From a virus, in the IMG/VR virus record IMGVR_UViG_3300024265_001305, positions 1 to 22,695 of that record: a DNA stretch of 22,695 bases. The stretch is one strand, 5' to 3'. Of this stretch, positions 17,101 through 22,630 are shown piece by piece. Numbering within the stretch: the first letter of the stretch is position 1; the number at the start of each line of letters is the position of its first letter. The position numbers were made by a program, and so were the translations under genes. Below the pieces are notes generated by a model. It saw only the letters and a list, made by a program, of their open reading frames with translations, searched no databases and was not told the DNA's origin.

Positions 17101-18294
17101 GTGACTGATGTATACCCGACATACTCTAAGACGTCTGAGTTCGTTGGCTTAATGCGTAAGAATATACTGACTGGATCGTTCGTCAGCTTTCCAGCCGAGA
17201 TAATTCGCACATCGTTCAACACCATGGAGCTGACCCGTAAGGAAATGACATCGGACAATCCAGAGGTACAGAAGATTGGGTATCGCAGGCTTACTGGCAT
17301 GATATCCGCTGCGACCATTTCGATTGGCGTGCCGATCATGTCAAGGTTTATTGCTGGAGTCTCAGCAGATGACGAAGACGACATGCGGAAGTTCATGCCA
17401 GAGTGGCAGAGGAACAGTCATGTTGTGCATCTTAGTAAATCTAAGGCCGGGAACAATCGCTATATTGATATGTCGTATGCTGACCCGCATTCTATAATTG
17501 TGAAACCATTGAAGGCATTTTTTGCCGGCGCAAAAGAAGACGACATCAAAGCAGCATTCGAGGAGAGCTTCCGAGAATTCTTTGACCCGTTCATCAGCGA
17601 AGAGATTCTCATCAAGGCCCTGTCCGAAGCATGGCGAAATTCCAAGGGAGCCAACGGACTGGATGTCTACAATAAGGAAGACACTACATTTCAAAAAGGA
17701 CTGACCATTGGACAGCATGTCGGCAGAGCATTCCTGCCCGGAGCAGCCGTTTCCGCAGAGAGGATCGGTCGCGGGATGGCCGGTAAAGTGGAGCGAACCG
17801 GCAAGGTTCGCGACCCAGCAATCGAGGCGATTTCTGTGGTGACGGGGCAACGGATTGAAGAGATGGACATTCGGCAGAATTTATCCTATATCTCCAGGAG
17901 CTTCAGCGGCAGCCTCCGAGACTCAGAAAGCATCTTTCGTAGCGTGGTCAATAATCGGGGGAGCGTTAGTGAGAGTTCGATCATCGCTGCGTATGAGCGG
18001 TCCGACAACGCACGCAGGGACGCATTTAAGGAGATGACTGAGGTTGCTAATGCTGCTGTGCGGCTCGGCGTACCAGCCGCAGAAGTGGTTACCATTATGA
18101 GGGAACAAGGGCTGACAAGCAATGATGTGGTGCGTGTGATGCGGGGGACATATGAACCATATCAGCCGACAAAAGCGAGGCTCAAGACGATGCAGCGGTA
18201 TAACCCCGGTGAATTTGCGGGGCGGCGTGAAGCCTGGGGCGCTGCATGGCAATCTGCCATCAATCCTGAGGCAGGCGAGCCGGCTGTACAGTAG
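14185..18294 (+). CDS. Very large internal virion (ejection) protein with LPD38-like region
   Basis: A 1369-residue protein with an AAAGGAAAAG ribosome site. The N-terminus has three short repeats, W-R-D-G, SWQDG and SWQGG (residues 3-6, 14-18, 30-34). A Gly/Ala-rich hydrophobic stretch (about 131-163, including GVSIGTAGAAGMFTGPYGII) could insert in membrane. A Pro/Gln/Glu-rich linker spans about 360-420. From about 450 on it is helical. Around residues 795-815, VYSPQAIVRNFIANPLIAIK resembles the 'P-x-x-x-x-R-N-x-x-x-x-P' core of LPD38-type domains of large polyvalent phage proteins, followed at about 993-1060 by NILTGSFVSFPAEIIR and a hydrophobic segment. Such proteins are carried in the head and ejected with DNA. 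I see no peptidase, transglycosylase or polymerase motif. Size and place match T7 gp16-like or N4-like last internal proteins, by analogy only. Confidence 0.68.
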   Translation: MGWRDGEIVAGTGSWQDGEPVRVAPSGPGSWQGGRIVEPEQPALTEEQREHFLLAAKREAALASEWEKSSKSNLPGFRSMAIQMGANIASPVARLLGQGERADQLNRLATAAGQVQEEREKGGPIPDWLQRAARGAGVSIGTAGAAGMFTGPYGIIGSFSAQEGNRAWTEGKDAGLKGKKLAEYVLKQATIEAVPALVMQKLGLGGFEKILGGKQAASAGLREGFKRAGLNLATELPEELVTELAHNFESAFSGVDPNAMSAENIQQTVLDTVAQTVLAMGAASVPSLAAAHKEGKVGKKDRAKTALVESAESGVPISRKQWRKLDLPENEGRSQADRLEAAKGASAEIRAAEAAAIEQQVQPGAVEELTQDPRPPQEAAQATPQAEPGEQPVQPPVAPEGGLGAPPVPPGETESQSFEAMVAASPVPPQESAQRNLTKQVSAAKQPIGEAKGLVKDENGSISVPVETFAKAWRGTKTLLKRGFATGGLLPEVVQTVKLRKEGQQAKLSRQISEAQSDYKTAAKETYGTKNPSAVHTEEISDVLGGRSDISTLPDSMQDSVAAMRSGIDASSRELIRSGAVQGALAAIVARNTGVYLTRTFRAFSDPKWPSKVPEKVMNRAIALIRAEYPGKTEAEVHGLIAAILYEGKAAQTPLALIRRASLGAKDLGILRKRNLEIPEEILDLLGENRDPLVNYTQSMAKIGSLIANHKFLTEVREAGLAGGFFSEVPTVNEFGEMKTKIAKEGTASMEPLSGLYTTPEIADAFMRATDPKKIGPILRAYYRLNALVKTSKTVYSPQAIVRNFIANPLIAIKNGHIDLTGDYLGQAKDFWKAVKATGKDITPDWAKRLSNRVLPQFVNNLLAMNEKEFRAYMSRAAEAGVIGHDVIVGELKATLKDAGLFGADADIAGADAQRRGKTLAAFRVAGKQAVSIYQAGDSVWKLFGWNREMKAYHKAYPDMPQAELEQAAADIVTDVYPTYSKTSEFVGLMRKNILTGSFVSFPAEIIRTSFNTMELTRKEMTSDNPEVQKIGYRRLTGMISAATISIGVPIMSRFIAGVSADDEDDMRKFMPEWQRNSHVVHLSKSKAGNNRYIDMSYADPHSIIVKPLKAFFAGAKEDDIKAAFEESFREFFDPFISEEILIKALSEAWRNSKGANGLDVYNKEDTTFQKGLTIGQHVGRAFLPGAAVSAERIGRGMAGKVERTGKVRDPAIEAISVVTGQRIEEMDIRQNLSYISRSFSGSLRDSESIFRSVVNNRGSVSESSIIAAYERSDNARRDAFKEMTEVANAAVRLGVPAAEVVTIMREQGLTSNDVVRVMRGTYEPYQPTKARLKTMQRYNPGEFAGRREAWGAAWQSAINPEAGEPAVQ

Positions 18295-18358
18295 AATTTT
18301 TGTCATAATGAACGCTGATTAAACTGAAGAGAACGCTTCTTTTCCAGGGTGCCAGCAG

Positions 18359-18937
18359 ATGAAACCAGTCAATCTCTACGTCAAGCCAGGAGACATTATC
18401 GGCTTTAGCGGCAAGTCTCTGCGTAGCGATGCGATCAACATTGTAACTGGCGGCATTCCAAGATGGGGGATCAGTCATGTAGGAATTATTGGTGACCGTC
18501 ACGGCAGTAGGTATCTTTTTGAGGCCTCGGACAAATTGAACTGGTGTGAAATTCGTCACGAGATGTCCCGTGGCGTTCAGGCTCACCTCCTGGACGATGT
18601 ACTTGAAAGTTACAATGGTCGGGTATGGCACTACAGCCTTTATCGCAGGCTTTACCAACACGAGGATTTTCGGCTGTCTGCGTTCCTGCATGGATCGCTT
18701 GGCACGCCGTACGATCGAGCAGGCGCAATTCAGTCCGGCGGATTCCTATGGGGGCTTCTCAACTCGAAGCTGCGTGGCGAGTCGCTCACTGAAGATTTCT
18801 GTTCCGAGGTGTGTGCCGCCGCCGAGTCGCGCATCGGCATTTTTCCAACAACCAACGCAAGTCGTTGGAATCCTAACAAGCTGGTTCGTACAATGCGACG
18901 TGCCGGCCTCCTTCACCGTCCAATGAGGTTAAAATGA
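18359..18937 (+). CDS. Permuted NlpC/P60 (YiiX-like) papain-fold hydrolase, possible endolysin
   Basis: A 192-residue protein. It opens with KPGDIIGFSG (residues 9-18), then GISHVGII with His40, LFEAS with Glu55, and FCSEV with Cys148. This order, His before Cys, is the hallmark of circularly permuted NlpC/P60 papain-like enzymes (YiiX/YebB/DUF830 group), where the Cys is in a '[FY]CSE' motif. Such enzymes cleave amide bonds in peptidoglycan peptides or lipid/peptide substrates. There is no signal peptide and no separate cell-wall-binding domain. The start is 64 bases after the large internal protein, with a weak ribosome site, so a small untranslated gap separates the ejection genes from the envelope module. 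Its stop overlaps a small peptide gene (ATGA). It may be the endolysin, but a virion-associated or processing role is also possible. Confidence 0.72.
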   Translation: MKPVNLYVKPGDIIGFSGKSLRSDAINIVTGGIPRWGISHVGIIGDRHGSRYLFEASDKLNWCEIRHEMSRGVQAHLLDDVLESYNGRVWHYSLYRRLYQHEDFRLSAFLHGSLGTPYDRAGAIQSGGFLWGLLNSKLRGESLTEDFCSEVCAAAESRIGIFPTTNASRWNPNKLVRTMRRAGLLHRPMRLK

Positions 18938-19008
18938 GTAAAGTCAACTGTCTTGTTACTGCTATCGTCAAGTTTCTGAAAAGTCTGGCCTCGATCAAGA
19001 AATCGTAA
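18934..19008 (+). CDS. 24-residue cationic amphipathic peptide, translationally coupled
   Basis: A 24-codon reading frame starting in the stop of the hydrolase gene (ATGA, 18934-18937), with TGAGGTT at 18924-18930 as a good Shine-Dalgarno. The peptide has five Lys and no acidic residue. Its core, CLVTAIVKFLKSLAS, would form an amphipathic helix with hydrophobic V/I/F/L on one face and Lys on the other. Length and pattern resemble membrane-active peptides, but short phage frames are often missed or spurious, and no homologue is known to me. Genes on both sides act on the envelope, so a small lysis or membrane-modulating peptide is the natural hypothesis. Protein evidence is needed to confirm that it is made. 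Confidence 0.55.
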   Translation: MSKVNCLVTAIVKFLKSLASIKKS

Positions 19009-19051
19009 CCGGACGTTCCCAAGTTCTTTTCGTAAGAAGAGAGGAGACACT

Positions 19052-20155
19052 ATGAGTCTGAGACCAGTGAAACCAACATTTTGGGATTATGCTGTGGTTT
19101 TTTTGCTTCCAATAGTCATTGTATTTGCCATCACGTCCCTCGTGCTGTGGGCCACGTCTGCACCGGCCGCCATGGTGGATTGCATCAGCGCCACCTGCCG
19201 TGTGACATCTGTGGAAGGCGATAAAGTAACTGGCGTCGGCACCGGCTGTGTGTTTGAGATCAGCAACGGCAATGTGTTTGTGCTGACCAATGCCCATGTG
19301 GCCGACAGAGACAGAATGAAGGTGGAATTCTGGGAAGACGGACATTTGTCAAGGCCGCTTTATGGCAGCACTGTCATGCGCTCCGTTAGTCGGGATATTG
19401 CGGTCATTTCGATCGATGCTGCTGTCTTTGGACAGTCACTTCCGAACGTCATTCCAATAGCACCACTGAATACACAACTACACATCGGACAAACCATTAC
19501 CTCGGTTGGCTGTGCAAACAGTGCGTGGGCGACGGCGTTTAAGGGGCACATACGTAACCCTGTTGATGATGTGGGTGGCTTGATTGCGTTCGATCCAACG
19601 CCTGCGCTGGGCCGCAGTGGATCGGCAATCTTCGATGAAGATGGTAAACACATCGTAGCATTGTTGCGAGCTCAGAGGCTGGAATACAAGGACGGCCCTC
19701 CGATCTACGGCCTTGCCGTGAGCATCCGAGACATCTGGGCTTCGCTGTATGGCGACATGGTGGACACAGGTCGCACCATAAAGGATCGCGAGACCTTTTG
19801 GCCCCCGGCCATTCAGGAGCAAGTCCCGGTGCAGTGTGGGCCAAGGGGCTGTCCAACGCCGGGAGGGTCGGGGCAGCGTGTCCTGCCGTACCGACAGCGA
19901 CAGGACGACATCGATCGCCGTCAAGACAGGCGGATTGATGATCTGTATCCGACCAAGCCATTCGAGGTTCCGAAGCTTGAGGTGGAGCCTCCGGCGGACG
20001 GAGGGAATGTTCACGAGTCGGCCCCGCCGCCTCCGGTCGTCAAAGAGCGTGGGCCACCTATCGGCTTCATTGTCGGATTCCTGCTACTTGCGGCTGGTGT
20101 TGGTATGGTACTCGGCCTCGCTGTTCAGTGGAAGGCAACCTATCCGAAGTTGTAA
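19052..20155 (+). CDS. Membrane-anchored trypsin-like serine protease
   Basis: A 367-residue protein with GAGGAG at 19041-19046. An N-terminal membrane helix (about residues 14-34) is followed by a chymotrypsin-fold protease: GTGCVFEISNG then VLTNAHVAD with His82, RDIAVISID with Asp115, and GRSGSAIF with Ser189. This gives a complete S1-type triad in the usual order. After the protease comes a Pro/Arg-rich linker (CGPRGC around residues 267-272, RQRQDDIDRRQDRRIDD), and a second membrane helix (about 337-361) near the C-terminus. It is predicted to sit in the inner membrane with the protease domain outside (periplasm), consistent with the basic RPVK before the first helix. Phage serine proteases more often act in capsid maturation and lack membrane segments; here location and topology argue for envelope action. 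Substrate unknown. Confidence 0.8.
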   Translation: MSLRPVKPTFWDYAVVFLLPIVIVFAITSLVLWATSAPAAMVDCISATCRVTSVEGDKVTGVGTGCVFEISNGNVFVLTNAHVADRDRMKVEFWEDGHLSRPLYGSTVMRSVSRDIAVISIDAAVFGQSLPNVIPIAPLNTQLHIGQTITSVGCANSAWATAFKGHIRNPVDDVGGLIAFDPTPALGRSGSAIFDEDGKHIVALLRAQRLEYKDGPPIYGLAVSIRDIWASLYGDMVDTGRTIKDRETFWPPAIQEQVPVQCGPRGCPTPGGSGQRVLPYRQRQDDIDRRQDRRIDDLYPTKPFEVPKLEVEPPADGGNVHESAPPPPVVKERGPPIGFIVGFLLLAAGVGMVLGLAVQWKATYPKL

Positions 20156-20171
20156 CGAAGGAGGGATGCAC

Positions 20172-20315
20172 ATGGAGAGTCATGCTATCAGTATCGTTCT
20201 GTGGTGTCTTCTGGGGGTATTTGCTCTTGCATTCGTCTTGCATGTGATGATGCTGATTGACTGCATCAGATACAAGGTCAAGAAGCCAACCTCCAGGCGA
20301 TCAAAGCGTTCGTAA
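20172..20315 (+). CDS. Small single-span membrane protein (47 aa)
   Basis: A 47-residue protein with one hydrophobic helix (IVLWCLLGVFALAFVLHVMML) and a strongly basic C-terminus (KVKKPTSRRSKRS), giving the N-out/C-in orientation by the positive-inside rule. An upstream in-frame ATG at 20166 is only one base from the AAGGAGG box (20158-20164), whereas ATG at 20172 has a normal spacing, so I chose the latter. The gene sits between the protease gene and another membrane protein, 16 bases after the former. It could be a small holin, an antiholin or a partner of the protease. No family is recognised; the call is only of topology. Confidence 0.65.
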   Translation: MESHAISIVLWCLLGVFALAFVLHVMMLIDCIRYKVKKPTSRRSKRS

Positions 20316-20360
20316 GCTCAGTTTTTCTATCAATGAGAAAGTAACGAAAGAGAGTTCATT

Positions 20361-20753
20361 ATGGTCAGTCTCGTTATCAATGTTGTTCTCGGAGCCCTTG
20401 TGCTCGGAGCGGCCTGCTACTATGTCGTTCGTTGGATGTTTCGCAAGGATACGGAGATCGAAGATCGTCGCCGAGCTGCGGCCGAGCTTGCTGGCGTACT
20501 GTCTGGTCTTGGGCTGCGGAAGATCCCGGACTTCCTGATCGACTACAGCGTCGGTGACTACAGCGGCATGGGGAAGAAGATCGCAGACCTGGCGCGACTT
20601 TTCTTGTCGGGTGAAGCCGCCGTGCTCGAAGAATTCAAGGAGGCATTCGGTAGAGTGCTCGATGCCAAGCTGAAGACCCCTGAGGGCCGGGCGTACATCC
20701 GTGTCAAGCTGGAAGACTCCGATACGGCAGACCCTAGCCCCGTCGCGAAATAA
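20361..20753 (+). CDS. Membrane-anchored hypothetical protein with SVGDYSGM motif
   Basis: A 130-residue protein with an N-terminal membrane helix (about residues 4-23: LVINVVLGALVLGAACYYVV), then basic residues (RWMFRK) and a cytoplasmic-type soluble domain. The latter contains a helix EDRRRAAAELAGVLSGLG, then FLIDYSVGDYSGMGKKIADLARLF, and EEFKEAFGRVLDAKLKTPEGRAYIRVKL. The 'Y-x-V-G-D-Y-S-G-M' stretch looks well conserved by design but I cannot name the family. The ribosome site is purine-rich (AAAGAGAG near 20347-20354). It is the last gene before the 20784-20827 terminator. A holin-like or envelope-complex role is possible from context only. Confidence 0.65.
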   Translation: MVSLVINVVLGALVLGAACYYVVRWMFRKDTEIEDRRRAAAELAGVLSGLGLRKIPDFLIDYSVGDYSGMGKKIADLARLFLSGEAAVLEEFKEAFGRVLDAKLKTPEGRAYIRVKLEDSDTADPSPVAK

Positions 20754-20783
20754 CCACCCCCAGGGCAAGAAGAAGGCCTCGCT

Positions 20784-20827
20784 GACCAGCCGGGGCAACC
20801 TACCAGAGCCCTCGGCTGGTCGTTTTT
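20784..20827 (+). terminator. Intrinsic terminator inside the envelope module
   Basis: A 9-bp stem (GACCAGCCG 20784-20792 with CGGCTGGTC 20813-20821), extendable by GGG/CCC inside the loop, followed by TTTTT at 20823-20827. As with the terminator at 3875-3910, the next gene begins too soon (20850) for a promoter between them. Confidence 0.85.
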
Positions 20828-20849
20828 ATAGAAAAGAAGAAAGGAAGAC

Positions 20850-21212
20850 ATGAAAGAAGAACACTTTGGTCTCGCTGTTGGTTTCTTGCTCCTTGCGGTG
20901 ACCATTTTGTGCGCGTGCATGGCTGGTTGCTCGCATCAAATGGGGCCCGACACTTATGATTATTCCATGTATACCGTGGTCGCATACATGGACGATCAAT
21001 GCGACCCGTGCCAAGAGGTAAAGCAGTCCCTTGAGCTCCTTGAGGCGGCTGGAGCTCGGGTCATCATTGTTGATGTCCATGAGGACCCACGCAAAGCAGA
21101 AATATGGGGCGTCACGGACGTTCCAACTTTTTTCATTTCCTCACCTCACAGTGACACGATCCGCACGTACACCATTGAAACGGTCTTGGCCGTGTGCGGG
21201 GGCTACTTGTGA
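20850..21212 (+). CDS. Thioredoxin-fold lipoprotein (CxxC)
   Basis: A 120-residue protein with AAGGAAG at 20841-20847. The first 26 residues form a signal peptide ending in a lipobox-like M-A-G-C (Cys27), so a lipid-anchored, exported protein is predicted; methionine at the -3 position is less usual. The rest is a small thioredoxin fold: TVVAYMDDQCDPCQEVK with the redox pair Cys51-x-x-Cys54, a helix SLELLEAAG, strand VIIVDV, then WGVTDVPTFFI with the cis-proline Pro92. The acidic CDPC pair differs from CGPC of thioredoxin. Such enzymes reduce or form disulfides in the envelope. The 3' end overlaps the next start (GTGA). Its substrate may be another phage envelope protein, or a host one; unknown. 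Confidence 0.78.
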   Translation: MKEEHFGLAVGFLLLAVTILCACMAGCSHQMGPDTYDYSMYTVVAYMDDQCDPCQEVKQSLELLEAAGARVIIVDVHEDPRKAEIWGVTDVPTFFISSPHSDTIRTYTIETVLAVCGGYL

Positions 21213-21508
21213 GACTAGCGGCCTGCGGCATCTTCGGCAGCGTCATTGCGATGGGGTCAGCCGACGCTCTGAGCGGCCCGATCATCGTTCAGTATGGAGC
21301 ACTAGCTATACTGGGTGGGGCGGTCCTGTATCTCCTCAAATACGCCATTCCATCCATCCTGAAGGCACAGAAGGATGAGCGGACGGCGCTTCTTGCCGAT
21401 CAGGAACGAGCCAGACACGATTTCTGTGAAGCCCTCGCCGGGGTGTCGAGATCAGTTGACAACATGGCAATTGTCATATCTGGGGCCCGGCGATCAGTAG
21501 GCCCATAG
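21209..21508 (+). CDS. Holin-like small membrane protein with C-terminal helix
   Basis: About 99 residues from the GTG at 21209 that overlaps the previous TGA; a GTG at 21194 is also in frame, but has no better ribosome site. A hydrophobic N-terminal segment (LAACGIFGSVIAMG) and a clear membrane helix (YGALAILGGAVLYLLKYAI) are followed by a charged amphipathic helix (KAQKDERTALLADQERARHD) and a final segment VSRSVDNMAIVI. One or two membrane spans followed by a basic/acidic coiled helix is the general shape of small holins and of BhlA/UviB-like proteins, but no diagnostic motif is present. It is the last gene on this strand before a convergent terminator, a common place for lysis genes. Holin is therefore a hypothesis. 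Confidence 0.55.
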   Translation: MRLAACGIFGSVIAMGSADALSGPIIVQYGALAILGGAVLYLLKYAIPSILKAQKDERTALLADQERARHDFCEALAGVSRSVDNMAIVISGARRSVGP

Positions 21509-21532
21509 CTGAGACGTCCACAGAGCCCCGAT

Positions 21533-21560
21533 AAGAGCCACGGACCGCCCGTGGCTCTTT
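21533..21560. terminator. Convergent, probably bidirectional hairpin terminator
   Basis: An 11-bp stem (AAGAGCCACGG 21533-21543 with CCGTGGCTCTT 21549-21559), a 5-nt loop and a short T tail on the plus strand. It lies in the 78-bp gap between plus-strand and minus-strand genes that converge, so it may end both transcripts. The U tract is short (TTT), so termination strength is unsure. Confidence 0.75.
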
Positions 21561-21586
21561 CTACTGGTAAACGGAGCGAGAGGCCA

Positions 21587-21946
21587 CTACAGGGCTTTCT
21601 GGGTGGCGCGAGGCGGTTTCTTTCCGCAGACGAATACCACGGCCGTTGGGATTTTCGAGTAGTATCGTACAATTGACGCAACTACCGACCCCGGAGGTAG
21701 GCCGTCGTGCTGGAGCTCGCTGTCCATGTGGGGGGATACTTTCCAGAAACCTTCTTCTCCGGCAATCTGGAACCGGCCGGCACGTGCTGTTCGAGTTGCT
21801 TCCGGCATACCGAATGTGCGCCATTCCGGCGTGCGGGTGCCGTGCTCTCGTTCGCAGAAGAGGTAGCCGCCAGCATGGAGTAACTGCTCACCACAACTTG
21901 GGCATTTTTTTTCAGCGGCCTTGTGTGTAAACTGTGTTGATTTCAT
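21587..21946 (-). CDS. Zinc-finger paralogue A (C-x2-C-x12-C-x3-H)
   Basis: A 119-residue protein. The frame is open for 45 more codons upstream, but that part overlaps the next gene. I chose the ATG at 21946 because it makes a 4-nt ATGA overlap with the upstream gene's stop and has GAAGG before it. The N-terminus carries Cys15, Cys18, Cys31 and His35 (CPSC ... FCEREH), a likely zinc-binding knuckle. The C-terminal part contains RFQIAGEEGFWKVSP (residues 58-72), shared almost position for position with the gene upstream. The basic tail ends in KKPPRATQKAL. Function is unknown; a regulator or DNA/RNA-binding protein is plausible. Confidence 0.7.
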   Translation of the reverse strand: MKSTQFTHKAAEKKCPSCGEQLLHAGGYLFCEREHGTRTPEWRTFGMPEATRTARAGRFQIAGEEGFWKVSPHMDSELQHDGLPPGSVVASIVRYYSKIPTAVVFVCGKKPPRATQKAL

Positions 21947-22275
21947 GTCGCCTTCACTCTCGGGGGCTTTGCTGGCCTGAATGTCCTGGCCATCCAACGT
22001 CCCCGCTTGTTCACTTGCATTTTGGCTACGAGGTAGGCCGGGGATTCTGGGGCATGTTCCATGCAATCTACATGAGCCCACGGAACATATTCCCAGAATC
22101 CTACGGCTCCTTCGATAGTGAATCGCTTATAATCTCGACGGGTTGCCCGTGAAAGGTCCATGATGCCCCACAGCAAGCGCGCTTTCGAGTTGCCGCATAT
22201 GCAGACCATGAGCTTGCTGCTGGTCCTGTACATCCGCAGCCCGCATGTTTTACAGATCCAGTCTCTACGTCTCAT
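21943..22275 (-). CDS. Zinc-ribbon paralogue B (C-x2-C-x13-C-x-C)
   Basis: A 110-residue protein whose start overlaps the stop of the upstream gene (TAATG, 1 nt) and whose own stop overlaps the next ATG (4 nt), so the genes form one operon. Cys8, Cys11, Cys25 and Cys27 (WICKTCG ... VCICGN) suggest a zinc ribbon, differing in its second half from the finger of its neighbour. Residues 51-65 read RFTIEGAVGFWEYVP, matching RFxIxGxxGFWxxxP of the neighbour. The C-terminus is strongly basic (KRGRWMARTFRPAKPPRVK), which would suit nucleic-acid contact. I do not recognise a named family. A pair of related zinc proteins in tandem suggests a duplication followed by divergence. Confidence 0.7.
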   Translation of the reverse strand: MRRRDWICKTCGLRMYRTSSKLMVCICGNSKARLLWGIMDLSRATRRDYKRFTIEGAVGFWEYVPWAHVDCMEHAPESPAYLVAKMQVNKRGRWMARTFRPAKPPRVKAT

Positions 22276-22619
22276 TATTTTTCCTCCATAGTATCTGCGG
22301 CTTCGTCGGCATCTTCCATGCTGTCGAAGACAAGATGATCTGACTTTTTAACAACCACAAAAATCTTCGGCATTTCGTGAAGCGGACGCAGCGTGACAAC
22401 TTCACCCACATCACGCCCGTCCACTGCGTCATGAATTTCATCAAAAGCAGTGTCCAGGTTGTTATCATCCCAATACCAGAACTGGCCGGTCTTCGCGTCC
22501 ATGATGATCTCATTCAAGCGGTCAATGTTCTTTTTGGCTGACACCAGCAGCAAAAAGAAACGGATCGCCACTGCGAGACTAAGCAACACTATCAATAACC
22601 ACAGTAACCACAGCGTCAT
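22275..22619 (-). CDS. Membrane-anchored acidic hypothetical protein
   Basis: A 114-residue protein with a GAGGTG ribosome site (minus strand, about 22622-22628) ahead of the start. The first 26 residues are a membrane helix (LWLLWLLIVLLSLAVAIRFF), with little charge before it. The following KKNIDRLNEIIMDAK is a short amphipathic helix, then an acidic soluble part (WYWDDNNLDTAFDEI) with strands EVVTLRPL and KIFVVVKKS and an acidic C-terminus (MEDADEAADTMEEK). No catalytic motif is visible. It is upstream of, and overlaps by one base, the zinc-ribbon gene, so all three are probably co-transcribed. Function unknown. Confidence 0.65.
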   Translation of the reverse strand: MTLWLLWLLIVLLSLAVAIRFFLLLVSAKKNIDRLNEIIMDAKTGQFWYWDDNNLDTAFDEIHDAVDGRDVGEVVTLRPLHEMPKIFVVVKKSDHLVFDSMEDADEAADTMEEK

Positions 22620-22630
22620 TTCACCTCATG

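Noticed and set aside
17362-17850. 162-aa minus-strand reading frame inside the large ejection protein
   Set aside because: It lies fully antisense to a long convincing gene, and the product has no recognisable domain.
18295-18358. Possible promoter (CATAAT at about 18304) and weak hairpin AAGAGAA-CGC-TTCTTTT before the hydrolase gene
   Set aside because: No matching -35 box at a normal distance, and the hairpin is AT-rich with a 3-nt loop, so neither stands on its own.
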